The notes beneath the pieces were generated by a model that saw nothing but the letters and a program-made list of their open reading frames with translations, had not been told where the DNA came from and did not search any database. DNA of 34,705 nt from Christensenella sp. UBA3792. GTDB lineage: Bacteria; Bacillota; Clostridia; Christensenellales; CAG-138. The position numbers and the translations under genes are program-made. The DNA is taken from positions 34,352-69,056 of the forward strand of contig DFEW01000073.1 in NCBI GenBank assembly GCA_002369195.1, written 5' to 3'. Within the stretch, counting starts at the first letter, position 1; the number at the start of each line of letters is the position of its first letter. This document shows positions 22,318 to 30,806 of the stretch, piece after piece.

Positions 22318-23271
22318 ATGCTGGAACTGTTCTTTTGCAACGTCGGCGACGGCGACGCGATCCTTCTGCGCGAGCATCGCGAGAACGAACCCGATTATAC
22401 CGTTCTGGTGGATGCGGGAAGACCCTTTGTGGAGCCGCAGAACGGCTCTTTGCGCAAGGAAGCGATCTATTTTCTGAAAGCGGCGGGCGTGGAACGCATC
22501 GACCGCATGTATCTGAGTCATCTGCACATCGACCACATCGGCGGCGCGATGCGCATCCTCAACGAGATTTCCGTCGGGCGGATCGAAGCGCTGTGCTTCC
22601 CGCCGGACGGCGCAAAGTGGCTGATGCCGTCGTTTACCTCGACCGATAAGCCGACCAACGGTCTGCTGCACATGCTGAACATTTTCCGCGATCTGTGCAG
22701 GATGGCGGCGGCAAAGGGAACGGCGCTCGTGCCGGTCAGAGAAGGAGCCGAACGGCTGACGGACCGGCTGACGGTTGAACCGATTCTGCCCAAGGCAACG
22801 GTGATCGAACGGCAAAAGCGCGTGTTCGACGCCCTGTACCGCGGCGAACCGGTCGATGAGGCCGAGTGGTTCCGCGCTTCCAAGGAGCGCAATGTTTCGA
22901 GCGTCATGCTGCGATTCACCTATGCGGGGCGCAGCATCCTGCTGAGCGGCGACCGGTACGCCTCGGATTTCGAGGATCTGCCGATCGAACCGTGCGACAT
23001 CTGGAAGCTTCCGCATCACGGCGATCCCAAGTCCGTGACCGAACCGCTTCTTGAAAAGCTTTCCCCGCGTATCGCTGTGATCTCGTGTCAAAGCGATGCG
23101 ACGGCGAAGAAGGACCGACCGAACGCGGGCGTGATCGCGCTGCTGCAGTCGAGCGCGGAATTCGTGCTTTGCACGGAAAACAAACCGCTGCCCACGATGC
23201 GCGCGTCCACGCACAACGGCGTTCTCGTCACGATCGACGAACAGGGGCAGATCACCTGCTCCGTCGTGTAA
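22318..23271 (+). CDS. ComEC/Rec2-like metallo-beta-lactamase-fold hydrolase, stand-alone
   Basis: 317 residues with no membrane segment. Start MLELFFCNVGDGDAILL is the ComEC-type entry (usual VGQGDxxLI). The metal motif SHLHIDHIGG gives His68, His70, Asp72 and His73. Later ligands are likely Asp in LLSGDRY (about 211) and His in KLPHHGD (about 233). ComEC C-terminal domains are thought to degrade one DNA strand during uptake, but free-standing relatives may act on other phosphodiesters or small molecules. It has no export signal. No clear ribosome site precedes the ATG, consistent with coupling to the gene just upstream. Homologues in other clostridia are probably annotated only as MBL-fold hydrolases. 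Confidence 0.82.
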   Translation: MLELFFCNVGDGDAILLREHRENEPDYTVLVDAGRPFVEPQNGSLRKEAIYFLKAAGVERIDRMYLSHLHIDHIGGAMRILNEISVGRIEALCFPPDGAKWLMPSFTSTDKPTNGLLHMLNIFRDLCRMAAAKGTALVPVREGAERLTDRLTVEPILPKATVIERQKRVFDALYRGEPVDEAEWFRASKERNVSSVMLRFTYAGRSILLSGDRYASDFEDLPIEPCDIWKLPHHGDPKSVTEPLLEKLSPRIAVISCQSDATAKKDRPNAGVIALLQSSAEFVLCTENKPLPTMRASTHNGVLVTIDEQGQITCSVV

Positions 23272-23333
23272 GCGCAAAACCGCACCTATGGCGGATTGCA
23301 TACAAACCAAGACCAAAAAACAGGAGGAATAGT

Positions 23334-25331
23334 ATGAAAAAGCTACTTTCTATCGCGCTTGCTGCGTTGATGCTGCTTGCGATCTTCGCATGCACGCCGA
23401 CCGCGCCGGCACAGCCCGACCCGACCGAAGCGCCTGCAGTCGAACAGCCGACCGAAGCGCCTGCAACCGAGCCGGATCCGGCACCCGCGGCAGCGTATGA
23501 AGGCATCGGCCTGCAGATCAAGAACAAGACCGGCATGACGATCGATGAGATGTACATCTATCCGGTCGGCGAAGACATGGGCGCAAGCATCGTGGAGGCC
23601 GGCTGGAAGGACAAGGATGCGGATCCCGACAACTATGAGCAGTTCATCTACATCGTCCGCGAAGCGGGTAAGGACATGGAAGTCACCGTCGTGTTCGAGG
23701 ATGCGACCAAGGCGGTCTGGCCGGTCGGCAAGCTTGCCATGTATGACGAGCTGTCCCTGAAGAACGGCACGGACGTCGCGAACTGGGAACATGAGCCGCA
23801 GAAGGACGACGACAAAACGGTCACAGATCTCTTCGTCGCGCGCGGCAAGACGTCGGACAACTTCTATCCCGGCTACGAGCTGATCCCGGTCGAATTCAAG
23901 AACAAGACCGGCAAGAACATCACCGAACTGTACTTCTATGAAGAGGGCGGCGATCCGAAGGCGTACAACAACGTGATCGATTATCTGTATGCGGCAGACG
24001 GTTCCAAGATGGCGTCCCTGATGCCCGGCAAGGCGAAGGAAGGCGGCATGTACCTGTTCAAGTGCTTCATCCGTCCGCATGCGGAGAACTACATGATCGA
24101 CGTCGTGTTCGATGACGGCGCAACGATGACCTACCCGATCGAGGGCTGGTTCAAGCCCGACGGCGACGGCAACCTGCCGAACGAGATCTCCCTGAAGAGC
24201 GCGGAGGACAAGTACGACGTCAAAGTGCAGTATGACGACGGCGTACCGGAACCGATTGACTATCTCGCGGAGTCCCTTGCGAAGGGCCTGATCCTTGATC
24301 AGTGGTATCCGACCTATGCGCAGACCAATGTCGATCCGGAGATGGTCGAAACGCTGAGAGCGGCGGAAGCTGCGCGCCTGGTTCCGGAAACCGAAGCGGT
24401 GACCGAACCTGAGACCGAGCCCGAACCCGAGAAGGATGCGAGCACTGAAAACCAGATACCGGCGGGATACACCATTCCGGAAGGATATATCGGCCTCGCA
24501 TTGAACGTCAAGAACAAGACCGGCAAAACGATCAACGAGCTATACATCTATGACATGACGGAGGATCCCGAAGTCTTTCTTGATTACTATGCTCCGATTT
24601 TCGAGAATCCGTGGCTGGATAAGGATGCTGATGGTGATAACTATGAGCAAAACATCTATATCATTCGCAAGATAGCGGATAATTACCAGCTGAAGGTCGT
24701 TTACGAGGATGGCACAGAAATGACGGCAGACCTCGGTAAGCTCGCATTGTATGATAAAATCTCTCTCAAGGGACCGACGGCGGAGGATGTCAAGCATGAA
24801 CCAGACGATGATCCTGCGGATATCGCGGCGATGGACGCACTGATTGAAGCAGGCGTTGCGACGGATGGTCACTATTCGTCCGATACGGCCGTTCTGGCAG
24901 ACATCCCTACGGGTTATACCGGACTTCATCTCATGCTCAAGAACAAGTCGGGCAAAGAGATCGAAAAGGTCTACCTGTTCCCGACCGGCGAGGACAAGGG
25001 CAAGAACATCTTCAAGACCGTTGTGGACGGCCTGATCCCGACCGAGGACGAGAGTCTCGCGGAGAAGCCGCATGAGGTGTTCGCATTTGTCCATCGCGAA
25101 ACCGCGAAGCTCGGCGCAATGACCCTGCGCGTACGCTATGCGGACGGCACCGAGGAAAATTACGAATTGGCTCCTGTTGAAGACTACACCGTGTTCACGA
25201 TCAAGGATACGCCGGACGGATTCAAACAAAAGGTAGCGGACGATCAGGAAGATATCGCAGCCATGGATGACGTCATGCTAAGGGCAAACGGCGCGTCCAC
25301 CGACGGTGTGACCTTCGATCCGATCGCATAA
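23334..25331 (+). CDS. Lipoprotein with four diverged repeats, unknown function
   Basis: 665 residues. Signal with lipobox IFAC (Cys20), then a Pro/Thr/Glu-rich stalk (21-53). Four repeats of about 90-110 residues: 55-143, 181-288, 385-479 and 528-624. Each begins with a strand ending KNKTGKxIxELYxY (variants KNKTGMTIDEMYIY, KNKTGKNITELYFY, KNKTGKTINELYIY, KNKSGKEIEKVYLF) and ends with a strand pair like VVYEDGTEMTADLG and KLALYDKISLK. Repeats are joined by acidic, probably helical linkers, two of them with DIAAMD (at 496 and 640). A second Pro/Glu stretch lies at 350-370. Probably a surface-displayed beta-sandwich protein for binding or sensing; I know no matching named family. AGGAGG fixes the ATG at 23334. 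The third repeat has lower GC than the rest. Confidence 0.85.
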   Translation: MKKLLSIALAALMLLAIFACTPTAPAQPDPTEAPAVEQPTEAPATEPDPAPAAAYEGIGLQIKNKTGMTIDEMYIYPVGEDMGASIVEAGWKDKDADPDNYEQFIYIVREAGKDMEVTVVFEDATKAVWPVGKLAMYDELSLKNGTDVANWEHEPQKDDDKTVTDLFVARGKTSDNFYPGYELIPVEFKNKTGKNITELYFYEEGGDPKAYNNVIDYLYAADGSKMASLMPGKAKEGGMYLFKCFIRPHAENYMIDVVFDDGATMTYPIEGWFKPDGDGNLPNEISLKSAEDKYDVKVQYDDGVPEPIDYLAESLAKGLILDQWYPTYAQTNVDPEMVETLRAAEAARLVPETEAVTEPETEPEPEKDASTENQIPAGYTIPEGYIGLALNVKNKTGKTINELYIYDMTEDPEVFLDYYAPIFENPWLDKDADGDNYEQNIYIIRKIADNYQLKVVYEDGTEMTADLGKLALYDKISLKGPTAEDVKHEPDDDPADIAAMDALIEAGVATDGHYSSDTAVLADIPTGYTGLHLMLKNKSGKEIEKVYLFPTGEDKGKNIFKTVVDGLIPTEDESLAEKPHEVFAFVHRETAKLGAMTLRVRYADGTEENYELAPVEDYTVFTIKDTPDGFKQKVADDQEDIAAMDDVMLRANGASTDGVTFDPIA

Positions 25332-25343
25332 CAGAGCAAAAAC

Positions 25344-25372
25344 GCGGAGCGCGGCCGCATGACCGCCTCTGC
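25344..25372 (+). terminator. First of two tandem hairpins after the repeat lipoprotein gene
   Basis: GCGGAG (25344-25349) pairs with CTCTGC (25367-25372) with one G-T, and inner GCGG/CCGC. No T-run follows. It resembles the hairpin 42 bases further on and may be a diverged copy. Confidence 0.45.
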
Positions 25373-25385
25373 ATCATTTGAGCAA

Positions 25386-25427
25386 GCGGAGCGCGGCAAA
25401 AACAGCCGCCTCCGCACCTCCCTTTTT
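25386..25427 (+). terminator. Likely terminator between the lipoprotein and phosphoesterase genes
   Basis: GCGGAG/CTCCGC (25386-25391 with 25410-25415) extended by GCGGC/GCCGC around an AAAAACA loop, with one bulged C; then ACCTCC and TTTTT (25423-25427). Probably partial termination before the next gene. Confidence 0.6.
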
Positions 25428-25456
25428 CCCAACCGGTCCGAACGGAGGGGCATTGC

Positions 25457-28360
25457 ATGAAAAAACGGACGATCGCAATTCTGCTTTCGCTGGTCCTGCT
25501 GCTGGGGGTACTGCCCGCAGCCGCCGCGGACGATGCGCCGTGGTGGGAGCAGGATGTGTGGAGCACGGACGTTTTGAAGGAACTCGGTGCGATCCCGCCG
25601 ACCTACAATGCGGCGGAAAGCCGCTACGAGATCTCCTCGCCCGAACAGCTTCTTTACCTTTGCGGATATTGGAAGCCGGAGGATTCGAACGGCGACGGCG
25701 CGCCCGACGCGCCCTGCAACGGAACGTATGTGCTGACGCAGGACCTCGACATGGCGGCGCTGAATGTTTCGATCGGCGCGGTTCTGACCCGAATGGGCGG
25801 GAAGGAAACGCAGGGGTATATCCCGCCGATCGCGGCGCTCGTCGACGAGGACGAGACGGGCGGCGTACGCTGCGCGTTCTTCGGCACCTTCGACGGACAG
25901 GGACACGCAATCAAAAACCTGCGCGTTGTGCGCATGGGCTATAAGTATTGCGGTTTGTTCGGCAACATCGGACACGACTTCGGACAGGGCTTCGTGAGAA
26001 ACCTCGCGATCCTTGATGCGCAGATCGTCGGGCTGGCCACCTGCGGCATCCTCGCAGGCAGTCTGTACGGCGACGCGGAAAACATCGTCTGCACCGGCAC
26101 GATCGACTGCATGGAGAAGAACGCGGGCGGTCTTGCGGGCAAGATCAAGCGCAATGAGAACGGCTACCTCGGCATCGCGCGCAACTGCTTCATCTGCTGC
26201 GACATCACCGTGCGCGGCAAGGGCGTCGAAAACGGCGCGGCAGGCGGCGTTTCCGCTTCCAATTCCAAGGGCGGACAGATCGTGAACTGCTTCATCGCAG
26301 GTTCGATCACCGTCGAGGGCGAGGATGCGGACAGCGTCGGCGGCATCGTCGGCAACTTGAAGGGCGGTCTTGCGATCGACAACAACGCGGTTCTTCTGAA
26401 GAAGATCGAGGGCGGTTCGAACAGCCAGAACGTCGGGTTCCTGTGCGGGAACTACAGCGGCGAGTCCGGCTCGCACGTGCACAACAACGTCGTATGGGAC
26501 GGCACGGCACTGTCCGGCGGCGTGTCGAGCAGCCATCCCGAACCGGCGGCGTACGCGCTTGTCTCCGCCGATGCGCTTTGCTCCAAAGCGCTTTATGCGC
26601 AGCTCGGCTGGGATTTCGACGCAGTCTGGTCCTGGGTCGGCGACGATGCGCACGGCTATCCGATGATTCGGGCGTTTGCCGATGCGGTCGACATGCAGCC
26701 GCGGCTGGATCGCGACCTTACGATCGACGAGCCGGTAATCCGACTTGCCGAACCGATGACCAACACTGCCTACGCGGGTGAGCCCGCACCGATCGAGCTG
26801 CTGCTCAACCTGCCGGACGGCGTTTCGGCAGCCGATGCGACGCTGTACTGGGGCAGCTCCAAGCAGCGCAGCGCATGCACCGAGACGCTCCCGATGGCGC
26901 TCACCGAGCGCGGCGCGGCGGTCGACTTTACGGCAGGGGAGACCGGCGCTTACTACTATTTCTGCTCGGTCAACATCGACGGCGATACTTACGCGTTCCC
27001 GACCGAGGGCACGATGCGTCTGGATGTCGTTTCGCCGACGATGCGCTTCATGCCCGAGCAGCTGACGGTTTCTCCGGGCGCGACGGTATCCGAGGTCGGC
27101 ATCAACTGGATCACCGCATCCGACGGGCTCGGCGCGGAGCTTCGCTACCGCAACGCGGGCGCGGCGAACTGGGAAAAGCTTCCGATCAGCGAAATCGAAA
27201 CCGTACAGGTGCGCGGCGATCGCGGCACTTTCACCAGCTATTCGGCGGACGTCAAAGGCCTTGCACCGTCCACCGAATACGAGTATATGGCGGTTACCTC
27301 CGACGGAACCGACGAGTATCGCAGCGATGTGTTCACCTTCCGGACGCTGCCGGCGGGCAAATCGTTCTCGTTCGTTCTGGTTTCGGACATGCAGTCGACC
27401 AACGAGGAGGGCTACCTCCCGTTCGCCTACACCGAAAAAACGTTTTTGACCGACACCCTGCATCCGGACTTCCTCGTCAACCTCGGCGATCTCACCGAGG
27501 ACGATACGATGCAGGAATGGTCGTTCCTGTTCGACACGGCGGGCACGGCGCTCGCAACGCGGCTCACCGCGTACGTGCCGGGCAACCATGAAGCGAAGGG
27601 CGACGTCGTTTATTCGCACTTCAACGGACGCACGAACCTGCCTGCTGGCGTCGACGATCCGATCCTCGGAGAAAACACAGCAAGCTTCGTCGTCGGCGAC
27701 GTGTGCTTTGTCATTCTGAACACCGAACCGTATTCGGGCGAGGAGAGCGCGGACGCTTCCGCCGACAAGATGCGCTACTATGAGCAGCAAAAGGCGTGGG
27801 CAAAGGCGGCGTTCGAGACGTCCGGATGCAGCTACCGCATCATCTGCGCACATGCGGGTCTTGTGCAGAAAGACGATGCAGCGACGGCGTTCCTCGAAAA
27901 GATGTGCGCCGAACTCGGCGTCAGTCTGTTCTTCAATGGACACATTCACAACTATTTCCGCGCTACGGTCGACGGGCAGGGCAACAAGGCGGCGCTCGGC
28001 AAGGGCACAACCTTCATCACGACCAGCCCGATGGGACCGAAGTTTGATGACTACGGCGGCGAGATCGACGCACTGCTCGACTTCCAGACCGGCGGCTCGT
28101 TCGACGCGAGACCGTATCTGACCTACGTCGAGGTCGATGAGACGGGCATCACGGTCACCGCATATCAGCGTACCGAAGCCGGCGACGCAAGTCTTCGCAA
28201 CTGCGCGGACTACACCGTGATCGATTCGTTCTGCCTTGATGCGCCGCTGAAGGCGCAGAGCGGATCGAACCATACCTGGCTTTGGATCGCGATCGGCGCG
28301 GCTGCGCTGCTGTTGATCGCCGTATTCCTCCTCATTCTGCGGAGGAGAAAGAGCAAGTAG
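25457..28360 (+). CDS. Exported membrane-anchored metallophosphoesterase (purple acid phosphatase-like) with beta-helix-like N-terminal region
   Basis: 967 residues. Signal peptide 1-24 (ending PAAAA). Residues about 95-400 have Gly-rich turns like GLUG/right-handed beta-helix proteins (GTFDGQGHAIKNL, GLFGN, GGLAGKI, GGIVGNLKGG). Residues about 430-630 hold two beta-sandwich segments, the second like the purple-acid-phosphatase N-terminal domain (STEYEYMAVTSDG). Then a calcineurin-type phosphoesterase: SDMQ (about 641), NLGDLTED (about 675), GNHE (about 710), CAHAG (about 798) and GHIHNY (about 828). The first metal motif has Gln where DxH is usual, as in some PAP-like enzymes. C-terminal span about 940-961 followed by RRRKSK anchors it; no LPxTG. 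Likely releases phosphate from organic phosphates outside the cell. GGAGGGG precedes the ATG. Confidence 0.85.
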   Translation: MKKRTIAILLSLVLLLGVLPAAAADDAPWWEQDVWSTDVLKELGAIPPTYNAAESRYEISSPEQLLYLCGYWKPEDSNGDGAPDAPCNGTYVLTQDLDMAALNVSIGAVLTRMGGKETQGYIPPIAALVDEDETGGVRCAFFGTFDGQGHAIKNLRVVRMGYKYCGLFGNIGHDFGQGFVRNLAILDAQIVGLATCGILAGSLYGDAENIVCTGTIDCMEKNAGGLAGKIKRNENGYLGIARNCFICCDITVRGKGVENGAAGGVSASNSKGGQIVNCFIAGSITVEGEDADSVGGIVGNLKGGLAIDNNAVLLKKIEGGSNSQNVGFLCGNYSGESGSHVHNNVVWDGTALSGGVSSSHPEPAAYALVSADALCSKALYAQLGWDFDAVWSWVGDDAHGYPMIRAFADAVDMQPRLDRDLTIDEPVIRLAEPMTNTAYAGEPAPIELLLNLPDGVSAADATLYWGSSKQRSACTETLPMALTERGAAVDFTAGETGAYYYFCSVNIDGDTYAFPTEGTMRLDVVSPTMRFMPEQLTVSPGATVSEVGINWITASDGLGAELRYRNAGAANWEKLPISEIETVQVRGDRGTFTSYSADVKGLAPSTEYEYMAVTSDGTDEYRSDVFTFRTLPAGKSFSFVLVSDMQSTNEEGYLPFAYTEKTFLTDTLHPDFLVNLGDLTEDDTMQEWSFLFDTAGTALATRLTAYVPGNHEAKGDVVYSHFNGRTNLPAGVDDPILGENTASFVVGDVCFVILNTEPYSGEESADASADKMRYYEQQKAWAKAAFETSGCSYRIICAHAGLVQKDDAATAFLEKMCAELGVSLFFNGHIHNYFRATVDGQGNKAALGKGTTFITTSPMGPKFDDYGGEIDALLDFQTGGSFDARPYLTYVEVDETGITVTAYQRTEAGDASLRNCADYTVIDSFCLDAPLKAQSGSNHTWLWIAIGAAALLLIAVFLLILRRRKSK

Positions 28361-28365
28361 TTTTC

Positions 28366-28419
28366 TTCGACGTTTGCCGCAAACCCCGTTTCGGCAACCG
28401 GTAAACGTCGAATCTTTTT
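28366..28419 (+). terminator. Terminator-like hairpin after the phosphoesterase gene
   Basis: TTCGACGTTT (28366-28375) pairs perfectly with AAACGTCGAA (28403-28412), with a smaller inner stem (GCCG/CGGC), followed by TCTTTTT (28413-28419). Confidence 0.65.
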
Positions 28420-28427
28420 CTAACCGG

Positions 28428-28445
28428 TTCGTAAACGTTTACGAA
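28428..28445. promoter_or_regulatory. Second-type LacI-family operator before the pyrophosphatase gene
   Basis: Perfect 18-bp palindrome TTCGTAAACGTTTACGAA, 63 bases before the ATG. The core AAACGTTT equals the other two operators but the flanks differ (CGT versus CGC), so a different or a global LacI-type regulator (CcpA-like cre) is likely. A weak downstream promoter is TTTGCG (28462-28467) and TAACAT (28484-28489). Confidence 0.65.
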
Positions 28446-28508
28446 GCCAAAAACAACTCCCTTTGCGTCAGCGAAGGTTTGCATAACATCATATTTGGAG
28501 AGGTAATT

Positions 28509-30638
28509 ATGGAAAAACTGTTCTGGATCGGTTTTATCGGCGCAGCGCTTGCGGGGCTGTACGCACTGCTGCAAACCAAAAAGGTGCTGTCGTTTTCTGA
28601 AGGCACAGAGAGAATGAAGCAGATCGCCGGCGCGATCCGCGAAGGCGCAAACGCCTACCTCAAGCGGCAGTATAAGACGGTTCTGCCGGTGTTTGCGATC
28701 ATCTTTGTGGTGCTGACGGTGATGGCGTTCGCATCGAATGGCTCGCTGCTGAGCAAATTCACGCCGTTCGCATTCCTCACCGGCGGCATCTGGTCGCTGC
28801 TCGCCGGCTTTATCGGTATGAAAATCGCAACGCATGCCAATGCTCGCACGGCGCAGGCGGCGAACGAGGGGCTGAACCGCGGCCTTCGCGTCGCATTCTC
28901 GGCGGGCTCGGTCATGGGCTTTACGGTCGTTGCGCTCGGCGTTCTGGATATTACGCTGTGGTATTTCCTGCTCTATTATGTGTTCGGCATCCGTGACGCG
29001 ATCATGATCGGCAACATCATGGTCATGAACGGCATGGGCGCATCGTTCATGGCGCTGTTCGCGCGCGTGGGCGGCGGCATTTACACGAAAGCGGCAGACG
29101 TCGGCGCGGACCTCGTCGGCAAGGTCGAAAAGAAGATCCCCGAGGACGATCCGAGAAATCCGGCGACGATCGCGGACAACGTCGGCGACAACGTCGGCGA
29201 CGTCGCGGGCATGGGCGCGGACCTCTATGAATCCTATGTCGGTTCGATCCTCGCAACGTTCGCGCTGTCGGCGATCGGCGGTTACGGCTTTGCGGGCATG
29301 TTCCTGCCGTTGATGCTCGCCGTATCCGGCATCCTCTGCTCGATCATCGGCGCGCAGCTCGTGCGCGTCAAGGAGGGCGCGAGCCAAAAGACGCTTCTGC
29401 GCACCCTGCGTACCGGCACGTATACGGCGGCCATCCTTTCGGCGATCGCCGCGCTGCCGCTGACCTACTTCATCTTCCGCATCGTGGAAGGCGCAAGCTG
29501 GCTCGGCATCTACATCTCGATCCTGTGCGGTCTGGTCGCGGGCTGCCTGATCGGCTTCTTCACCGAATACTTCACCTCCGAATCGTACCGCCCGACGCGC
29601 AACCTTGCCGCGACCTCGCAGACCGGTTACGCAACCATCGTCATCGGCGGCATCTCGCTCGGCATGGAATCGGCGCTTACGTCCATCCTGATCGTCTGCG
29701 CGGCGGTTCTGATCAGCTACTATGCAGCAGGCGGCACGAATGCGATCGTCGATGCAAACGGACACTTCCTGCAGACCTTTAACCGCGGTCTGTACGGCAT
29801 CGGCATTGCGGGCGTCGGCATGCTGTCCACGCTCGGCATCACGCTGGCGACCGACGCATACGGACCGGTCGCGGACAACGCGGGCGGCATCGCGCAGATG
29901 GCGGGCATGGATCCGGTCGTGCGCGAACGCACCGATGCGCTCGATTCTCTTGGCAACACCACCGCGGCGACCGGCAAGGGCTTTGCGATCGGCTCGGCGT
30001 CGCTCACCTCGCTCGCGCTGCTCGTTTCCTACGTCAATATCATTCAGGATAAGACCGACGCGGTTCTGAACTTCTCCATCATCAATCCGACGGTCCTGAT
30101 CGGCATGTTCATCGGCGCGATGCTCGTATTCGTGTTCTCGGCGGTTACGATGAACGGCGTCGAGCGCGCCGCGCAGTCGGTCGTCGTCGAGGTGCGCCGC
30201 CAGTTCCGCGAGATCCCGGGCATTCTGGAGGGCACGGCAACCCCCGAATACGCGAAGTGCGTTTCGATCTGCACCAAGGGCGCGCTGCACGAGATGGTCG
30301 TTCCGGCGGTCATGGCGGTCGTCGTTCCGATCGTGGCGGGGCTGATTCTCGGGCCTACCGGCGTGGTCGGTCTTTTGGCAGGCGTGTCCGTGGCGGGCTT
30401 TGCGGTCTCCGTGTTCATGAGCAACGCGGGCGGCGCATGGGACAATGCAAAGAAATACATCGAAGAGGGTCACTTCGGCGGCAAGGGTTCGAAGCCGCAT
30501 AAGGCGTCCGTCGTCGGCGACACCATCGGCGATCCGTTCAAGGATACGTCCGGTCCGTCACTGAACATCCTCATCAAGCTCTGCGCGACCGTTTCGATCG
30601 TCTTCTCCGGACTGATCGCGCTCGTGCACCTTCTCTGA
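28509..30638 (+). CDS. hppA: Membrane-bound ion-translocating pyrophosphatase, K+-dependent type
   Basis: 709 residues, about 16 membrane spans. Active-site blocks: GGGIYTKAADVGADLVGKVE and IADNVGDNVGDVAGMGADLYESYVGS (about 175-245), then DSLGNTTAATGKGFAIGSA (about 478-500) and MSNAGGAWDNAKKYIEEG and GDTIGDPFKDTSGPSLN near the C terminus. It pumps H+ or Na+ while splitting pyrophosphate. Ala in GNTTAA, rather than Lys, is the mark of K+-dependent members; whether H+ or Na+ is moved cannot be told by eye. GGAG precedes the ATG by about 9 bases. Transcribed alone, with an upstream operator and a terminator at 30666. Confidence 0.95.
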   Translation: MEKLFWIGFIGAALAGLYALLQTKKVLSFSEGTERMKQIAGAIREGANAYLKRQYKTVLPVFAIIFVVLTVMAFASNGSLLSKFTPFAFLTGGIWSLLAGFIGMKIATHANARTAQAANEGLNRGLRVAFSAGSVMGFTVVALGVLDITLWYFLLYYVFGIRDAIMIGNIMVMNGMGASFMALFARVGGGIYTKAADVGADLVGKVEKKIPEDDPRNPATIADNVGDNVGDVAGMGADLYESYVGSILATFALSAIGGYGFAGMFLPLMLAVSGILCSIIGAQLVRVKEGASQKTLLRTLRTGTYTAAILSAIAALPLTYFIFRIVEGASWLGIYISILCGLVAGCLIGFFTEYFTSESYRPTRNLAATSQTGYATIVIGGISLGMESALTSILIVCAAVLISYYAAGGTNAIVDANGHFLQTFNRGLYGIGIAGVGMLSTLGITLATDAYGPVADNAGGIAQMAGMDPVVRERTDALDSLGNTTAATGKGFAIGSASLTSLALLVSYVNIIQDKTDAVLNFSIINPTVLIGMFIGAMLVFVFSAVTMNGVERAAQSVVVEVRRQFREIPGILEGTATPEYAKCVSICTKGALHEMVVPAVMAVVVPIVAGLILGPTGVVGLLAGVSVAGFAVSVFMSNAGGAWDNAKKYIEEGHFGGKGSKPHKASVVGDTIGDPFKDTSGPSLNILIKLCATVSIVFSGLIALVHLL

Positions 30639-30665
30639 GACATATTCCTCCTATCTCCCCATAGG

Positions 30666-30706
30666 AGAGAGCGCCGGTCCGGCTGCGGGTCGGCGCTCTC
30701 TGTTTT
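30666..30706 (+). terminator. Terminator of the pyrophosphatase gene
   Basis: 11-bp stem AGAGAGCGCCG/CGGCGCTCTCT (30666-30676 with 30691-30701) followed by GTTTTC. Confidence 0.85.
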
Positions 30707-30747
30707 CACGCATAAACCGCGCAGGTGCGGCGTAGAAACGCATCGCA

Positions 30748-30783
30748 AAAGACCGCATCCCGGAGCCCCGAGATGCGGTCTTT
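30748..30783. terminator. Terminator of the inositol operon (minus strand), possibly bidirectional
   Basis: 12-bp stem AAAGACCGCATC/GATGCGGTCTTT (30748-30759 with 30772-30783), inner CGG/CCG. T-runs on both sides; it lies 24 bases after the iolD stop on the minus strand. Confidence 0.85.
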
Positions 30784-30806
30784 GTATTGTCTGCTTGTTT
30801 AGCGCC

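Noticed and set aside
22318..23271. Assignment as competence protein ComEC
   Set aside because: No membrane channel domain; only the C-terminal hydrolase-like part is present, so the name comEC is not used.
25244..28273. Long open frame of about 1000 codons on the minus strand
   Set aside because: It lies opposite the phosphoesterase gene, is rich in Arg/Ala with no domain, and is a by-product of high GC at codon position 3.
28332..30500. Long open frame of about 720 codons opposite the pyrophosphatase gene
   Set aside because: Antisense shadow; low-complexity composition (Asp, Arg, His-rich) and no ribosome site.
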